A DNA stretch of 42,480 bases from Megasphaera sp. MJR8396C (GCF_001546855.1 NZ_KQ958170.1:1-42480); one strand, 5' to 3'. Shown: positions 8,583 to 17,365, counted from the stretch's first letter. Notes: a model not told the origin generated them from the sequence alone. Numbers and translations: made by a program.

Positions 8583-9188
8583 TTATAAGGATAGAAAAGG
8601 CAGTACAGCCGCTGCATCTTCTCGCCGATCGACATCGAAGAGTTCGACAGGGTTCACAGGATAGTAAACCCAGGTATGGGGTGATTGGATCAGTCGTCGG
8701 CCGCCCTGGTCGCCGAAAAGGCCTAAAAGTTCGTCCCGGCAGGACGAACGAAATAAAGCCGGACTGCACCGTCGCTGGCCGTTATGCATACAGCCGACGT
8801 CGCCCCCAGAGGCAATAAACTGTTGTAAAAAGCGGGAAATCGTCGGCCCCGTTAATAAGGGCTGATCCGCCGGAAAAAAGCCCCATGCATCACACGCCGG
8901 ATAAGCACGGACACCGGCTCGAATCGAGGCCGCCATCCCTTCCAGGGCCTGCTCGTTCCAAACGACATCGATGTGCCTTTGGCGACAAGCGGCAGCGATT
9001 TCATCATGAGCCGTAACGACCGTGACGGCACAGTCAATGCCGGACAACGGGAAAAAAGCCTGTGCTCCCTGACACAGGCTTTTAAGACCGTAAGCATATA
9101 AAGGCCGCCCGGCAACGGGTGCCGCCAATTTATTGGCTCCAAAGCGCCGACCAAAGCCTGACGCCATAAAGATTAACCGGATCTTCAC
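8583..9188 (-). CDS. mocA: Molybdenum-cofactor cytidylyltransferase (MocA/YgfJ type)
   Basis: MocA enzymes attach CMP to molybdopterin, giving the cofactor form used by xanthine-dehydrogenase-type hydroxylases. The nucleotidyltransferase signature is the N-terminal MASGFGRRFGANK (residues 8-20), with FFPADQPLL further on and a Rossmann-like pattern; 201 residues is the usual length. The start is GTG, overlapping the yqeC stop by four bases (GTGA), which points to translational coupling. With yqeC and yqeB it belongs to the group of genes that accompany selenium-dependent molybdenum hydroxylases, and the likely client is XdhD in this window. It is the last gene of the molybdenum operon. A GMP-transferring MobA role is less likely because a separate MobA is encoded at 17541. 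Confidence 0.85.
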   Translation of the reverse strand: MKIRLIFMASGFGRRFGANKLAAPVAGRPLYAYGLKSLCQGAQAFFPLSGIDCAVTVVTAHDEIAAACRQRHIDVVWNEQALEGMAASIRAGVRAYPACDAWGFFPADQPLLTGPTISRFLQQFIASGGDVGCMHNGQRRCSPALFRSSCRDELLGLFGDQGGRRLIQSPHTWVYYPVNPVELFDVDRREDAAAVLPFLSL

Positions 9189-9844
9189 TTCGTATTCCTC
9201 GCTTCCCGATCATAGGCCGTGATGAGTCCCGGCCGAGACAGTTTCTGCAGGATGCGCTCTCCACACTGATGAAGTATCGCATCGTCAGCTTGATTGAGGA
9301 CGACCGTCGTCAACGGTTTAAAAGTACCCAGGCGACGCAAACAGCCCTCTTCCACGATCCGGGCCATGATGGCCTCGGTAATGACCGTGTCATCGGCAAG
9401 CCCCAGTAATTCATAGCGAAAACAGGCTTGCCCTACAGTCTTACCCAAAGCCGAAAGGCCGGCCAAACAGTAAACGACATCACTATGTTTCGGAATGACC
9501 GGTTCATGGGCGCCCATGACCTTCAGGGGCAAGCGCCGCGAGCCGTCCCCTTCAACCAGGACCAGGTCAGCCAAGTTGCAAAGGGACTCATAAACGGCGT
9601 CGCCGGGATAGGTAATCTTACCGTTATCCAGCAAGGTACCGACGACGATGATGCCGTCACGCTGCCACACGTCCCGCCAGCCGTCGGGAAGGTCGCTGGA
9701 AATAAACCACGATGCGGGCCGCATCATATGTGTCGTCGTAACGATGGCCACCTTTTTTCCCGATTTCCGTACCATCAGGGCCCGGGAAAAAATCGACGTC
9801 GTCTTGCCGCCGGCGCCGACATAGGTCTCGACGCGGGCTGTCAT
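9185..9844 (-). CDS. yqeC: YqeC, putative selenium-dependent hydroxylase maturation protein
   Basis: The 219-residue protein begins with a P-loop, VGAGGKTT at residues 9-16, followed by IVTTTHMM and LVEGDGSRRLPLK, the typical layout of YqeC. The exact reaction is unknown. The family is found almost only beside selenium-dependent molybdenum hydroxylases and is thought to help build their selenium-containing active site, probably as an ATPase. It overlaps the xdhC stop by ATGA upstream and the mocA start downstream, so the three are translated as a unit. Identification is firm; the role is inferred from context. Confidence 0.85.
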   Translation of the reverse strand: MTARVETYVGAGGKTTSIFSRALMVRKSGKKVAIVTTTHMMRPASWFISSDLPDGWRDVWQRDGIIVVGTLLDNGKITYPGDAVYESLCNLADLVLVEGDGSRRLPLKVMGAHEPVIPKHSDVVYCLAGLSALGKTVGQACFRYELLGLADDTVITEAIMARIVEEGCLRRLGTFKPLTTVVLNQADDAILHQCGERILQKLSRPGLITAYDREARNTK

Positions 9845-10893
9845 TTGGCCGCCGGGCGGTGCTTTTCCCGCCCTTCCCGCCGGGCCCGGACAGCAATCAG
9901 TTCGGCGGCAATGCTAATGGCGATTTCAGCCGGCGTCTCCGCCGAAATAGCAAGGCCGATAGGGCCATAGCAGGCATCGATGTCGGCTGCGGAAAAACCA
10001 TCGTCCATCAGCTTTCCTTTGACAAAGGCTAATTTGCGGCGACTGCCGATGACGCCGAGATAGTGGGGCTTAATGGGCAATATCTGCCGCTGCACGTCGT
10101 AATCGCCGTGATGGCCGCGAGTCATGACGCAGACGTAATCATCGGCGGTGATGCCAAGGTCTTCCGGCAATTTTTGATAATTGACCTCACGCACCGCCAC
10201 GGCCTGGGGAAAGAGATCGGTTCTAGCAAATTCCGGCCGGTCGTCGACGACGACGCAGGAAAAATCAATCCCCGCCAGGACGGGCACCAAGGCCTGAGAC
10301 ACATGGCCGCCGCCAAAGATAAAGACCCGTCCTGGCGATGCCAGGCGTTCATGATACAGGATCTCGTCCCCTTCTTTCGTCATTCCAACCGGATGGCGGC
10401 GACACCAGTCGGCATCGATAGCTGGTAAGGATGCCGTATGACCGCAGCCGATAACCGAATCGGTGACAAGGGCCATGCCCCAGTGAGCGGCATCGCTGAC
10501 ACCGAAGACCAGCCAGGATGCCTTTTTATGCTGTAAGGCCGCGATCATCGCCTCCAACACGGCAAGGACGTTCGGCAAGGCCGGGTCGAGATACTGGCAA
10601 AAAACCGTCAGTTCTCCGCCGCAGGCCGCATCGATGTCTTCGATGTCATTGGGATAGAGGATAAGGCGGCGAAACTCAGACTTTCTTTCAGCCAGACATT
10701 TTTTGCCGCACTCAATGGCCAAGTGTTCCTGATAGCCGCCGCCGACGGTCCCCACCGTCGTTCCGTCGCTAAAAACAACCTGGTGGCTGCCGATTCCGCG
10801 CGGCGTCGAACCTTTTCGCGCGACGACCGTCAAGAGGACAGCCGGTTGTCCGGCTTTCAAGGTTTCATATAAAGCTGTATATAACCGTTCCAT
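9841..10893 (-). CDS. xdhC: XdhC/CoxI-family molybdenum-cofactor insertion protein
   Basis: The 350-residue protein has an N-terminal XdhC/CoxI domain (LTVVARKGSTPRGIGS, GTVGGG) and a C-terminal Rossmann domain with GRVFIFGGGHVSQAL near residue 195. XdhC proteins bind the mature cofactor, help exchange its oxo group for sulfur (here perhaps selenium), and deliver it to a xanthine-dehydrogenase-type apoenzyme. It lies between modC and yqeC in the operon, overlaps yqeC by four bases, and is most likely specific for XdhD. The stand-alone YqeB protein is separately encoded at 23381-24229, so the two should not be confused. Confidence 0.85.
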   Translation of the reverse strand: MERLYTALYETLKAGQPAVLLTVVARKGSTPRGIGSHQVVFSDGTTVGTVGGGYQEHLAIECGKKCLAERKSEFRRLILYPNDIEDIDAACGGELTVFCQYLDPALPNVLAVLEAMIAALQHKKASWLVFGVSDAAHWGMALVTDSVIGCGHTASLPAIDADWCRRHPVGMTKEGDEILYHERLASPGRVFIFGGGHVSQALVPVLAGIDFSCVVVDDRPEFARTDLFPQAVAVREVNYQKLPEDLGITADDYVCVMTRGHHGDYDVQRQILPIKPHYLGVIGSRRKLAFVKGKLMDDGFSAADIDACYGPIGLAISAETPAEIAISIAAELIAVRARREGREKHRPAAK

Positions 10894-10899
10894 ATAACA

Positions 10900-11943
10900 T
10901 CACCTGTAAAGCAGTAAAATATCGTCACCGCCAAGGCTCAGGCGGTCCGGCAGCACCGCTGGCCGGTCAGGCTTGGCAAAGCGCCACCAAATATCGGGAG
11001 AGGCCGCTTCCTGACTGCTGTAACGGAATTTTACGATCCATTCAAAAGGTTGTTCGATTTCTTCCGTAATGATGACGGGCAGGAAATTCGCCCCTTCGCA
11101 GCTGTGAAAAGCGTGAGCCCTTATGCCGATAGCACAGAGATCATCGCCGACAAGCCGCCCCTCCGTATGCAGGGTAACCTGCCAATCGGGGATGAATACC
11201 GATTCGGGCCCGTTTTTTCTGGCCCCTACGATATTCTTGCAGCCGGTCAAAATAGCGGCTGCCTTAGATTGTGGGTTGGCAAAGAGTTCCTTTGTCGGAC
11301 CGACAGCCGATACCCGGCCGGCGTCAAGGACGGCAACGGAGTCGCAGAGCTGATAAGCTTCATCGCGGCTATGAGTAACCAAGATGACGTCCTTAGGAAA
11401 TTCCGCCAAGAGGGCCTTCAACTCCGTAATGACTTGTTCCTTAAGGTAGCTGTCTAAGGCGCTAAAGGGTTCATCCAAGAGAAGGATATCCGGTTCGTTC
11501 ACCAAGATTCGCGCCAGGGCCACGCGCTGCTGCTGGCCGCCGGACAATTCTGCCGGTTTCTGTTTTTCAAGCCCTGTAAGGCGCATGCGCTCCATCATGG
11601 ATCTGACTTGCTTCCGGGCTTCATCCTTAGTCGAGACCTTTCGGACACCGCAGCGAATATTCTCTTCAACAGTCATATTGGGAAATAAGGCATAATGCTG
11701 AAACAGATATCCCACGCGCCGCTGAGCGACGGGAACGTCGATGCCTTGTTTTCGATCAAAGAGGGTCCTCGTCCCGACGGAGATATGCCCGTCATCAGGC
11801 TTTTCAATGCCGGCCACACACTGCAGGGTCTTACTCTTCCCACAGCCGGAAGCCCCGAGGATGCCGAGGACTCCGCCGCGATGATGAAGCTTCACATCGA
11901 GGGTGAAAGAGCCCCAATCTTTATAGGCAGAAATGTCAATCAT
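10900..11943 (-). CDS. modC: Molybdate ABC transporter ATP-binding protein ModC
   Basis: This cytoplasmic ATPase of a molybdate/tungstate importer has Walker A GASGCGKS (30-37), the signature LSGGQQQR (133-140), Walker B LLLDEP (154-159) and a switch histidine in VTHS. The residue after Walker A Ser is Lys rather than the common Thr, a minor deviation. The C-terminal region, about residues 235-347, is an accessory domain where ModC proteins carry a molybdate-binding TOBE/MOP module; it is divergent here. The gene overlaps modB by four bases and is followed six bases later by xdhC, so import and cofactor insertion are transcribed together. Confidence 0.9.
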   Translation of the reverse strand: MIDISAYKDWGSFTLDVKLHHRGGVLGILGASGCGKSKTLQCVAGIEKPDDGHISVGTRTLFDRKQGIDVPVAQRRVGYLFQHYALFPNMTVEENIRCGVRKVSTKDEARKQVRSMMERMRLTGLEKQKPAELSGGQQQRVALARILVNEPDILLLDEPFSALDSYLKEQVITELKALLAEFPKDVILVTHSRDEAYQLCDSVAVLDAGRVSAVGPTKELFANPQSKAAAILTGCKNIVGARKNGPESVFIPDWQVTLHTEGRLVGDDLCAIGIRAHAFHSCEGANFLPVIITEEIEQPFEWIVKFRYSSQEAASPDIWWRFAKPDRPAVLPDRLSLGGDDILLLYR

Positions 11944-12611
11944 GCCGGGCGCCTCCTTTCACGGCTCCGCTTTTCAAAGAGGTTGACCGTCATCAAGACG
12001 ACGGCGCTGATGGCGATATTGACCAGGACCCAAATAAAGGCGCTGTACTCGTCATTGGTCCGCCACAATTGGTAGACCGTCGTAGAAATCGTCGCCGTAT
12101 GCTTGGGAATGTAGCCGATAAGCATGCTCGTCGCCCCGTATTCACCAAGGGCCCGGGCAAAAGCCAGGACCGTGCCGGCGATGATGCCCTGCTTGCAGTA
12201 AGGCATGCGGATATGCCAGAAGATGAACGTGTCCGACAATCCCAGGGTCTTCCCACTCCAGGCCAGGGTTTCATCAAAGCCTTCAAAGGCCCCCCGGGCG
12301 GTACGGTACATGAGGGGGAAAGCGACGACAGCCGAGGCCAGGACGCCGCCGTACCAGGTCATGACGAAGCGGATGCCGGCGTCATTGAGAAAGATACCGA
12401 CCGGATGCTGGAGGCCAAAGACCAGGAGCAGCAGCCAGCCGCAGACCGTCGGCGGCAGTACCAGGGGCAGGGTCAGGAAGACGTCGAGAATCCCTTTTAA
12501 GATTCGCGGCAATCGGGCTACGTAATAAGCCAGTGCGATGCCGCTGAAAAAGACCAGGACGCAGGCGATGGCCGCAATGCGCAGGCTGTTCCAAAGGGGA
12601 TACCAATCCAT
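11940..12611 (-). CDS. modB: Molybdate ABC transporter permease ModB
   Basis: The 223-residue inner-membrane protein has about five membrane segments, and the permease loop that contacts the ATPase is visible around GKTLGLSDTFIFWHIRMPYCKQGIIAGTV in its usual place (described, not a strict EAA match). PLVLPPTVCGWLLLL and FARALGEYGATSMLIGY are characteristic of molybdate/sulfate permeases. It sits between modA and modC, overlapping modC by ATGA. Together with ModA and ModC it forms the importer that supplies metal to the cofactor genes around it. Confidence 0.92.
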   Translation of the reverse strand: MDWYPLWNSLRIAAIACVLVFFSGIALAYYVARLPRILKGILDVFLTLPLVLPPTVCGWLLLLVFGLQHPVGIFLNDAGIRFVMTWYGGVLASAVVAFPLMYRTARGAFEGFDETLAWSGKTLGLSDTFIFWHIRMPYCKQGIIAGTVLAFARALGEYGATSMLIGYIPKHTATISTTVYQLWRTNDEYSAFIWVLVNIAISAVVLMTVNLFEKRSRERRRPA

Positions 12612-12623
12612 AACCAGCCGTCC

Positions 12624-13475
12624 TTAAGCGACCGGGCTGAATCCGACGCTCTGGAAGATCTTCATGGCTTCTTCGCCTTTAAGATAGTTCAAGAAATCCT
12701 GAGCTTCCTGCTGGTGCTTGCTGTTCTTCATGACCGCTGCCGGATAAATAACTTGGCCGCACATCTCTTTCGTCGCTTCATCGACCGGTTTCAATTTAGC
12801 ACTAAAGGCGTCCGTTGCATAAATGATCCCGGCGTCGGCGCTGCCTTCGCTGACCTGAGTCGTGACTTCCTTAACGTTGGAACCATAGGTAATGTGACCG
12901 GCCTGAGCAATCGCCTGTTCATCGAGGTTGTAGAATTTCAAGATCCGCTGTGTGTACTGGCCGACGGGAACGTCGCTGTTGCCCATGACCAGGCGGATCG
13001 AGCCGTCTCTCAATTTGGCAGCCAAATCATTGAAATTCTTAATATCCTTGGGATTCCCTTCCGGCGTTACTAAGACGACCTTATTTTCCAAAAGGTCGAC
13101 GCGGCTGTCACTCTTGACGAAATCCAACTTATCGGGATTATCCTTGCCGTCTTTGGCAGCATCGAGCTGATTCATCTGTTTCTGAGCGGCCGAAATGAAC
13201 AAATCAACGTCGGCTCCATTTTGAATCTGTTTTTTCAACGTGCCCGACGAATCAAAATTGAAAGAAATTTCGACGTTCGGATGTTCTTTCTGATACTGTT
13301 CGGCAATCTTGGTCATCGTTTCGGTCATGCTGGCCGCAGCAAATACCGTCAAATGAACCTTGTCGCCGCTATTAGCTGCCTTATCTGTTTTTTGTTCGGA
13401 TCCGCAGCCTGCCAGGGCAAAGGCCATCGTCCCTGCTAAAATTGCTGCTGCTACTTTTTTCCATGTCATTACCAT
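12624..13475 (-). CDS. modA: Molybdate-binding lipoprotein ModA
   Basis: The 283-residue solute-binding protein begins with a lipoprotein signal ending LAGC (Cys24), so it is lipid-anchored. The motifs LTVFAAASMTETM, FNFDSSGTLKKQI and ADVDLFISAA are typical of ModA and contain the Ser residues that hold the oxyanion. It captures molybdate or tungstate and hands it to ModB/ModC. Two starts two codons apart (13475 and 13469) share the GGAG upstream; the first is kept. Sequence alone does not settle molybdate versus tungstate preference. Confidence 0.92.
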   Translation of the reverse strand: MVMTWKKVAAAILAGTMAFALAGCGSEQKTDKAANSGDKVHLTVFAAASMTETMTKIAEQYQKEHPNVEISFNFDSSGTLKKQIQNGADVDLFISAAQKQMNQLDAAKDGKDNPDKLDFVKSDSRVDLLENKVVLVTPEGNPKDIKNFNDLAAKLRDGSIRLVMGNSDVPVGQYTQRILKFYNLDEQAIAQAGHITYGSNVKEVTTQVSEGSADAGIIYATDAFSAKLKPVDEATKEMCGQVIYPAAVMKNSKHQQEAQDFLNYLKGEEAMKIFQSVGFSPVA

Positions 13476-13508
13476 GCATCTCCTTCATTAAATATTATTT
13501 ATTTGGGT

Positions 13509-14444
13509 TTACTTACGGGCGCAGTCATAGACGCCGCCGCGAAGTAAATCGAAACCGTGAGGAACTGTTTCTAAAAAGACATCCATGCATTCCTGGCAGG
13601 CCTTGGGACTGCCGGGCATGTTTATAATCAAGGTTTTCTTACGAATCACACTGACAGCACGGGACAGCATGGCGCGCTTGGTGACTTTCATCGACGCCGC
13701 GCGAATCGCCTCAGCAATGCCAGGTGCTTGCCGGTCGGCAACGGCCATCGTCGCTTCCGGCGTGACATCGCGCTGTCCAAAGCCGGTGCCTCCCGTCGTC
13801 AAAATGAGATCGACTTGCCGCTGATCGGCCAGGCGCCGCAGATTTTGTTCCAATGCTTCACGACCATCGGGCAGAAGGATTTCTTCGACGACGTCATAGC
13901 CTTCCGCTTTCAATCGCTCGGCGATGACCGGACCGCTTTCATCCTGGCGCAGGCCCTGAGAGCCTTTATCTGACAAGGTAATGACCGCTGCCTGATAGGG
14001 ACGCTTTCCGACGCGTTCTACGACTTCCATCTCATCTCCGATGCGGATGACGCCGCCTTCAAGGACCTTGGCAAAGACGCCTTCCCGCGGCATGATACAG
14101 TCGCCAACGGCCTCATAGACCGCACAGTGACTGTGACAAGCTTTCCCGATCTGGGTGATTTCCAACAAGACATCTCCGCAGCGAAGGAGGGTCCCTACGG
14201 GGAGTGTCGAAAAGATAAAACCGTCGACGACGAGGTTTTCGCCAAAAGCCCCAAATTCCACATTCCCGCCGCGGCGGCGGAAATCTTCAATGCTTTCAAG
14301 GCCTAACAGACTGACTTGGCGGTGCCAGTGGCCGGCGTGAGCGTCGCCTTCGATGCCCCAATCGACCTTAAACAGCCCTTCGGGCACGACTCTTTTGGCA
14401 ATGCCCCGGACGTCACTGATACAAACAGCCTGTATTTTTCCCAT
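13509..14444 (-). CDS. MOSC domain-MogA/MoaB fusion protein
   Basis: Two molybdenum-cofactor modules are joined. Residues about 1-150 are a MOSC domain (GDAHAGHWHRQVSLL, GENLVVDG, and the conserved Cys in QIGKACHSHCAVY), a sulfur-carrier/transfer fold. Residues about 155-311 are a MogA/MoaB domain (ITLSDKGSQGLRQDESGP, LTTGGTGFGQRDVTPEA), which adenylylates molybdopterin before metal insertion by MoeA. The fusion suggests that molybdopterin activation and a sulfur-transfer step are linked. Three bases separate it from the moaA stop, and its ribosome site GGAGGA is formed by the two last glycine codons of moaA. Confidence 0.88.
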   Translation of the reverse strand: MGKIQAVCISDVRGIAKRVVPEGLFKVDWGIEGDAHAGHWHRQVSLLGLESIEDFRRRGGNVEFGAFGENLVVDGFIFSTLPVGTLLRCGDVLLEITQIGKACHSHCAVYEAVGDCIMPREGVFAKVLEGGVIRIGDEMEVVERVGKRPYQAAVITLSDKGSQGLRQDESGPVIAERLKAEGYDVVEEILLPDGREALEQNLRRLADQRQVDLILTTGGTGFGQRDVTPEATMAVADRQAPGIAEAIRAASMKVTKRAMLSRAVSVIRKKTLIINMPGSPKACQECMDVFLETVPHGFDLLRGGVYDCARK

Positions 14445-14447
14445 TTA

Positions 14448-15425
14448 TTATCCTCCGATCTGATTCATCGTCTTATGCTCGCTAATGTCCGGCTGATCGC
14501 CAAAGCAATGTTTAGCCGGTTTCTCGTAAACAGCCTGCCGAATGGCAGCTACCAGTGCCTGATGCATCTCATCAGCAGGTCGTCCGCTGCGGATGATGGC
14601 TCGTAAATCGACGCCCTCATCGTAGCAGAGACAGGGTTTCAAAAAGCCCGTACTGGTCAGGCGCAAGCGATTGCAAGCGGCGCAAAAAGCATGCGTATTG
14701 GCAGCAATAAAGCCGATACGGCCACAAAGCTTCCGGCTTTTATAGTAGTCTGCCGGTCCGTTGCCGCGCACTTCATCCGTTGCCGCAAGGTCCGGATAGG
14801 CACGGTACAGGATATCCAGACATTCTTGACGGGTAAGTCCTGCCAATGTCGTACCAAAGCCAATCGGCATGAGTTCGATAAAGCGGACGTCAACGGCCAT
14901 GTTTTGCGCAAATTTAGCTAAGTTCAAGATCTGATTTCTCGTTGCCGCCAGCAGCACGGCGTTTACTTTGACGTTTACGCCAGCCTTTACGGCGGCCTGC
15001 AGGGCCGACACCACGACGGACAGATCTCCGCCGCCGGTCAGCCGGTGGTACTGTTCCGCATCGAGGGTATCCAAACTGATATTGATGCCGTCAATGCCAA
15101 GATCAACCAGGTCCGGCAAGGCTTTTTCAAGCAGCATGCCATTCGTCGTCACCGTTACCGAGCGGACGCCGTCAAGGCCTTTCAAAGCCCTCATAAAATC
15201 GACAGCACCGCGCCGAACGAAGGGCTCGCCGCCGGTAATCTTAAAGCGGTCGATACCGAGCGTAAGGGAGGCCTGACAAACAACCATCATCTCTTCATAG
15301 CGAAGAACGGCATCATGGCCGACACTTTCGACATCATCGGGCATGCAGTACCGGCAGCGAAGATTGCAGCGGTCGGTCAGCGACAGGCGGAGATAGTCGA
15401 TAGTCCGCCCCCATCTATCCTTCAT
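14448..15425 (-). CDS. moaA: GTP 3',8-cyclase MoaA
   Basis: This radical-SAM enzyme performs the first committed step of molybdopterin synthesis on GTP, together with MoaC. The N-terminal cluster is CNLRCRYC (Cys20, 24, 27). The C-terminal cluster cysteines are in CAACNRLRLTSTGFLKPC. The protein ends in the Gly-Gly that MoaA needs for activity. The frame extends upstream to 15470, but GGAGG eight bases before the ATG at 15425 and the family's normal start make 325 residues the better call. The gene then overlaps the moaC stop by 11 bases. Confidence 0.95.
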   Translation of the reverse strand: MKDRWGRTIDYLRLSLTDRCNLRCRYCMPDDVESVGHDAVLRYEEMMVVCQASLTLGIDRFKITGGEPFVRRGAVDFMRALKGLDGVRSVTVTTNGMLLEKALPDLVDLGIDGINISLDTLDAEQYHRLTGGGDLSVVVSALQAAVKAGVNVKVNAVLLAATRNQILNLAKFAQNMAVDVRFIELMPIGFGTTLAGLTRQECLDILYRAYPDLAATDEVRGNGPADYYKSRKLCGRIGFIAANTHAFCAACNRLRLTSTGFLKPCLCYDEGVDLRAIIRSGRPADEMHQALVAAIRQAVYEKPAKHCFGDQPDISEHKTMNQIGG

Positions 15426-15912
15426 GGTCAAGGCCTCCATCGTATTGGAAATGGCCGCTTTTTCCACCAATTTTTTCGACGAGATGGATGTCTTTCAGGC
15501 ACATCCGCTTGTCGACGGCCTTACACATATCGTATACCGTGAGCAGGGCCGTCGAAACACCGGTCAAGGCCTCCATTTCAACGCCGGTCTTGCCGTCGCA
15601 CTTGACGGTACATCGCCCTTCGATTTCACAAAGGTCATCGTGAAAGATAAATTCAATACCACATTTTGTCAGGTTCAAAATATGACAGAGGGGGATGAGG
15701 TCGCTCGTCCGCTTGGCGCCCATAATGCCGGCAACCCGGGCTACGCCGAGGACGTCGCCTTTTTTCATAGCCCCGGCTTTTACAGCGTCATAACAGTCGC
15801 GGCTCATGGAAATACGACCACAGGCCACGGCCGTCCGCGACGTTACGGTCTTTCCGCTGACGTCGACCATGACGGCATCGCCATTCTTGTCAATATGTGT
15901 AAATGGGTTCAC
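15415..15912 (-). CDS. moaC: Cyclic pyranopterin monophosphate synthase MoaC
   Basis: MoaC converts the MoaA product to cyclic pyranopterin monophosphate. The segments KGDVLGVARVAGIMGAKRTS with DLIPLCH, and EMEALTGVSTALLTVYDMCK, are diagnostic. A longer frame starts at 15972 within the upstream gene, but the family begins at VNPFTHIDKNGDAVMVDVS, and a GTG at 15912 preceded by AGTAGGTG fits, giving 165 residues, the normal size. It begins eight bases after the stop of the MoeA-like gene, so the genes are tightly coupled. Confidence 0.93.
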   Translation of the reverse strand: MNPFTHIDKNGDAVMVDVSGKTVTSRTAVACGRISMSRDCYDAVKAGAMKKGDVLGVARVAGIMGAKRTSDLIPLCHILNLTKCGIEFIFHDDLCEIEGRCTVKCDGKTGVEMEALTGVSTALLTVYDMCKAVDKRMCLKDIHLVEKIGGKSGHFQYDGGLDHEG

Positions 15913-15920
15913 AAGAACAC

Positions 15921-16940
15921 CTACTTTCCAAAACCACAGTTCGGGAAGGTGCAGACAGGACAGTTGAGACACAGTCCGCCTTCGCCGAGACGGGACAAAT
16001 CGGAGGCCGTGACCGGAACATCGGCCATGAGCGACGGCAGGACGAGATCAAAAATCGTCCGCTTGGAATACATGACGCAGCCCGGAAGGCCGACGATGGG
16101 GCGGTTGTCTTCCGTATAGGCCAGTAAAAACATGGCCCCCGGCAAAACCGGGGCTCCGTAGGATACGATGCGGGCGCCCGTATTTTTAATCGCCAGCGGC
16201 GTCTGATCATCGGGATCGACACTCATGCCGCCCGTACAAAAGACCATATCCATTCCGGCGTCGAGCATCTCCTGAATGGCAGCCGTAATCGCTGCCGGAT
16301 CGTCGGCCAAGACCTTATGCATGGCCATTTCTGCATCAAATTCGGCCAGTTTACATTCAATGACCGGCGTAAACGTATCTTCAATGCGGCCGTGAAAGAC
16401 TTCATTGCCCGTCGTGACGACGCCGGCCCGCTTCTTTTTAAAGGGATGGACATCGAGCAGCGGCAAAGGACCGGCCGCTTCTTTAGCTCGGGCCATTTTC
16501 TCTTTCTTTATGATCAAAGGGATGACCCGGGTTCCGGCCAGTTTATCGCCCTTGCGAACGGTAAAGCCGCCGTGACGGGTCGCAATCATCATTTCACCCA
16601 CGGAGTTTACCGCTTGCAGCGCTTGGCGGCGAACGGTCAAGACACCGTCACAATCGGCGATGAGTTCGATTTTCCCTTCTTTCGGCTCACTCCCATGCAT
16701 ATGGGCTCCCATACAGATGTCCCGCAAAATAGCGGCCCCTTCGTTTTCATGGAAAACGGTATCATCATTTTCCCAGATGTAGACATGGTCTTTACCGACC
16801 GACAACAAGACGGGAATATCTTCCTTGGTTATGATATGGCCCTTACGAAAAACCGGGTCTTTGGTAACGCCTCGGATAATCTGCGTAATATCGTGGCAGA
16901 GAATATGACCGACAGCGTCTTCCGTTTTCATCATTTTCAT
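15921..16940 (-). CDS. MoeA-like molybdopterin-binding protein with C-terminal Cys cluster
   Basis: The 339-residue protein has a MoCF-type molybdopterin-binding domain in its second half (TTGNEVFHGRI, FCTGGMSVDPDDQTP, GAPVLPGAMF, GLPGCVMYSKRT). The N-terminal 150 residues are unlike standard MoeA. It ends in four closely spaced cysteines (CLNCPVCTFPNC, then GFGK), a possible metal or Fe-S site. Proteins of this type are often encoded beside moaC/modE in Firmicutes and are annotated only as molybdopterin-binding. A canonical MoeA is separately present at 21422, so this is not simply the metal insertase; a storage, sorting or maturation role is inference. It starts five bases after the ModE-like gene. 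Confidence 0.75.
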   Translation of the reverse strand: MKMMKTEDAVGHILCHDITQIIRGVTKDPVFRKGHIITKEDIPVLLSVGKDHVYIWENDDTVFHENEGAAILRDICMGAHMHGSEPKEGKIELIADCDGVLTVRRQALQAVNSVGEMMIATRHGGFTVRKGDKLAGTRVIPLIIKKEKMARAKEAAGPLPLLDVHPFKKKRAGVVTTGNEVFHGRIEDTFTPVIECKLAEFDAEMAMHKVLADDPAAITAAIQEMLDAGMDMVFCTGGMSVDPDDQTPLAIKNTGARIVSYGAPVLPGAMFLLAYTEDNRPIVGLPGCVMYSKRTIFDLVLPSLMADVPVTASDLSRLGEGGLCLNCPVCTFPNCGFGK

Positions 16941-16945
16941 AACTT

Positions 16946-17323
16946 CTAGCCTCTCATTTCCCTTAATTTTTGTAATTCTTCATCATTAAACAAGGCACCG
17001 AACTGCTGGGCAGCGACAGACCGGATGGCTTCGTCCATCTGCTCGTAACGCTTGAGGATTTCTTCGGCCTGTCCGGTCAGCACCGACCGGCCTCCGTCTT
17101 TACCGCCGACGTAACGGCGGATGAGGGGAAATCCCCAAATGGATTCGGCGTCGCGCATGATCGTCCAGGCCTTTGAATAAGACATATTCATGTCCCGGGC
17201 AGCGCCCTGCAGCGATCCGTGGCGACGAACGCCGTCCAAGAGTTCCGCCACGCCGGGGCCAAAAGCCCGCTTGTCGCCCAGCAGACACATCATGACCTTA
17301 TAGTGAAGCTTTTGCCCTTCCAT
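16946..17323 (-). CDS. ModE-type helix-turn-helix regulator (N-terminal domain only)
   Basis: The 125-residue protein matches the DNA-binding domain of ModE: a winged helix with GVRRHGSLQGAARDMNMSYSK, WTIMRDAESIWGFPLI, and GGKDGGRSVLT. E. coli ModE has an added pair of molybdate-binding (MOP) domains of about 130 residues; none is present here, so any metal signal must reach it another way. It is the first gene of the molybdenum operon, with GGGAGG five bases before the ATG, and a ModE-type palindrome lies immediately upstream at 17339-17364, suggesting autoregulation. Confidence 0.85.
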   Translation of the reverse strand: MEGQKLHYKVMMCLLGDKRAFGPGVAELLDGVRRHGSLQGAARDMNMSYSKAWTIMRDAESIWGFPLIRRYVGGKDGGRSVLTGQAEEILKRYEQMDEAIRSVAAQQFGALFNDEELQKLREMRG

Positions 17324-17338
17324 GAGCGCCTCCCTGCA

Positions 17339-17364
17339 CCGTTATTCGCAAGTGCAAATAACGG
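17339..17364. promoter_or_regulatory. Putative ModE operator
   Basis: CCGTTATT and AATAACGG form a perfect inverted repeat, giving half-sites CGTTAT and ATAACG 12 bases apart. As I recall it, the E. coli modA operator has the same half-sites and spacing. It starts 16 bases upstream of the ModE-like gene. Confidence 0.55.
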
Positions 17365-17365
17365 A

